Assembly (NCBI GenBank): GCA_947442095.1
Contig: CANEVG010000133.1
Span: 1-8,812 of the forward strand
From: Sphingomonadaceae bacterium
GTDB taxonomy: Bacteria; Pseudomonadota; Alphaproteobacteria; Sphingomonadales; Sphingomonadaceae
Direction of reading: 5' to 3'
Length of the DNA: 8,812 nucleotides
Notes under the pieces: model-generated
Database searches by the model: none
Seen by the model: only the letters and a program-made list of their open reading frames with translations
What the model was told of the DNA's origin: nothing
Translations under genes and position numbers: made by a program
Shown here: positions 7,817-8,812 of the stretch, in pieces
Layout: every line of letters begins with the position of its first letter
Position numbering within the stretch: the stretch's first letter is position 1

Positions 7817-8371
7817 CTAAACCAGCTTGAAGATCGAAAGCTGCACCGAGGGCTTCGGGCCAACACCGGGCGCGACGGTACCGGCGAAGACGAACTGGTT
7901 GAGCCAGCCATACTTGCCCATCGGTGCCTCGAACCGGGGAGTGGACATCACATAACTCGCCGGTCTGCCGGGGCTTGCCAGATGGAGCAGCCCGCGATTG
8001 GTGACCTGGATCAGCACCTTGTCGTCGGTTTCCATGAAGTAGTCCGCCACCAGCTCCAGATAGCCATCGGCGCGCGTCAATTGCTAGTCGAACCCGCCCG
8101 GCAGAATGCGCCCGCGAATGTCTGGCCCTTCGCACGTTCCGCCGATGATCGGCACGCGGAAGCGCTGGCCGATGGGGGTGGTGCCGTGGGGCACGGTCTC
8201 TTCCAGCAGGGCGACCGCATCGTAGACGTGAACCGCTTTGGGTGCGGATCGTTCAGCCGCCTGCGCCGATGCTGCGACGCCTACCCCGCCGGCTACCCCG
8301 CCGGCTACCCCGGAGGCAGCCAGCGCGCCGAGCAGGCTGCGCCGATCGATGTCGTGCTTGCCGAGTACCAT
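7817..8371 (-). pseudogene. DUF3237 family protein with Tat-type signal, interrupted by an in-frame amber codon
   Basis: Reading one frame from the ATG at 8371 gives 95 residues, a TAG at 8086-8084, then 88 further residues to the TAG stop at 7817. Both parts belong to one DUF3237 protein of 184 aa: VHVYDAVALLEETVPHG and FRVPIIGGTCEGPDIRGRILPGGFD before the stop, QLTRADGYLELVADYFMETDD and STPRFEAPMGKYGWLNQFVFAGT after it. DUF3237 proteins usually carry Trp at this point (the GGxDWQ element), so TGG to TAG by one base change explains it. The N terminus has DRRSLLGALAASG and a hydrophobic stretch ending AASAQAAE, a plausible twin-arginine export signal. GGGAGGG lies 6 nt before the ATG. The family has no settled function. 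The gene lies 41 bp after the CMD-like gene and 57 bp before the hydrolase. Sequencing error or suppression of the amber codon are the alternatives to true loss; any restart after the stop would give a leaderless C-terminal half. Confidence 0.85.
8281..8316. repeat. 12-bp tandem repeat inside the DUF3237 signal peptide
   Basis: CTACCCCGCCGG occurs twice in exact tandem (8281-8292, 8293-8304) and is followed by a third copy with two changes, CTACCCCGGAGG (8305-8316). On the coding strand each unit is four codons, giving Gly-Val-Ala-Gly repeats in the hydrophobic core of the signal peptide. Because the unit is 12 bp, gain or loss of a copy keeps the reading frame and only changes signal length. 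Confidence 0.85.
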
Positions 8372-8412
8372 CGTGAACCCTCCCGCCTGCCAGCCTGGGG
8401 CTTAAAGCGGGT

Positions 8413-8812
8413 TCAGGCCACCTCGCGCAGCGCGGGGATGGCGCAGACTGCATCGAGGCCCATGACATGCGCTGCGCGGCCGAGGCCCATCCACACCGCC
8501 ACGCAAAAGCTGAGGTCGACGATCTCCGCATCGGAAAAATGCGCCTTGAACCGCGCCCAGAACTCTTCGTTCGCGGCGAGACCCTGCGGATCGAGCCCGA
8601 TCCCCTCGGCATATTCGATGGCGAGCCTTTCGCGCGCGCTGAGCACCGGAGACGTGCGCCAGTCGTGCACGGCGGCATAGAATGCCTCGTCCGGCGCAGG
8701 GCCGTTGTTGGTGACGGACGGGCCATCGCTGGCAGCGCGATCCCGGTTGACACGGAAGCCCTGGCACAGCTGGCAACCGTTGATCAGCGCGGTGCGATAG
8801 CGTGCACCTTCG
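8413..8812 (-). CDS. carboxymuconolactone decarboxylase/AhpD-like protein, N terminus cut by the right edge
   Basis: 132 codons are visible up to the TGA at 8415-8413; the frame stays open to the window edge, so the true start lies beyond 8812. The internal GTG and ATG codons are not starts, because family sequence continues upstream of them. The visible part opens with YRTALINGCQLCQGFRVNRDR, which carries the C-x-x-C pair of the AhpD/CMD fold, the redox site of alkylhydroperoxidase-like members; true carboxymuconolactone decarboxylases normally lack both cysteines. It continues with SARERLAIEYAEGIGLDPQ and FSDAEIVDLSFCVAVWMGLGRAAHVMGLD, the usual C-terminal helices. So a thiol peroxidase or disulfide-type role is more likely than a decarboxylase, although the substrate is unknown. 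It is the first visible gene of the minus-strand block leading to DUF3237, hydrolase and transaminase, with 41 bp before the next start. Confidence 0.83.
   Translation of the reverse strand, partial: EGARYRTALINGCQLCQGFRVNRDRAASDGPSVTNNGPAPDEAFYAAVHDWRTSPVLSARERLAIEYAEGIGLDPQGLAANEEFWARFKAHFSDAEIVDLSFCVAVWMGLGRAAHVMGLDAVCAIPALREVA

Overview
This 8.8-kb window is GC-rich and densely coding. Its protein content (an AcdR/AcdS pair, a GabP-type permease, an M20 carbamoylase-type hydrolase, a class III transaminase, DUF3237 and an AhpD/CMD protein) points to the chromosome of a free-living or plant-associated Proteobacterium. From overall protein flavour I lean to an alphaproteobacterium, probably a sphingomonad; that placement is inference, as no marker gene is present.

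There are three transcription blocks. (A) 1-3995, all minus strand: acdR (Lrp/AsnC regulator, GTG start at 3995), then a secreted TPR protein of unknown function, then a GabP-like amino acid permease, then the first 65 codons of an acetyl-CoA hydrolase/CoA-transferase family gene that runs off the left edge. Spacers are short and the last two genes overlap (TGATG), so this could be one transcript. (B) 4139-5158, plus strand: acdS, 1-aminocyclopropane-1-carboxylate (ACC) deaminase, divergent from acdR across a 143-bp regulatory region that holds a perfect 8-bp-arm inverted repeat. (C) 5165-8812, all minus strand and convergent with acdS (only 6 bp between stop codons): an AhpD/carboxymuconolactone decarboxylase-like protein cut by the right edge, a Tat-signal DUF3237 gene broken by an in-frame amber codon, an M20-family N-carbamoyl-amino acid hydrolase, and an omega-amino acid:pyruvate transaminase.

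Read together, the genes suggest scavenging of nitrogen from small non-protein amino acids typical of plant and pyrimidine metabolism. ACC goes to 2-oxobutyrate and ammonia (AcdS). N-carbamoyl compounds are hydrolysed to free amino acids (M20 hydrolase). Beta-alanine or GABA is imported (permease) and transaminated to a semialdehyde (transaminase), and a CoA-transferase may feed a resulting acid into CoA metabolism. AcdR-AcdS is the firmly recognised core; the wider pathway is inference. No RNA gene, insertion sequence, CRISPR array or phage feature was seen, and no gene-free stretch exceeds 300 bases.
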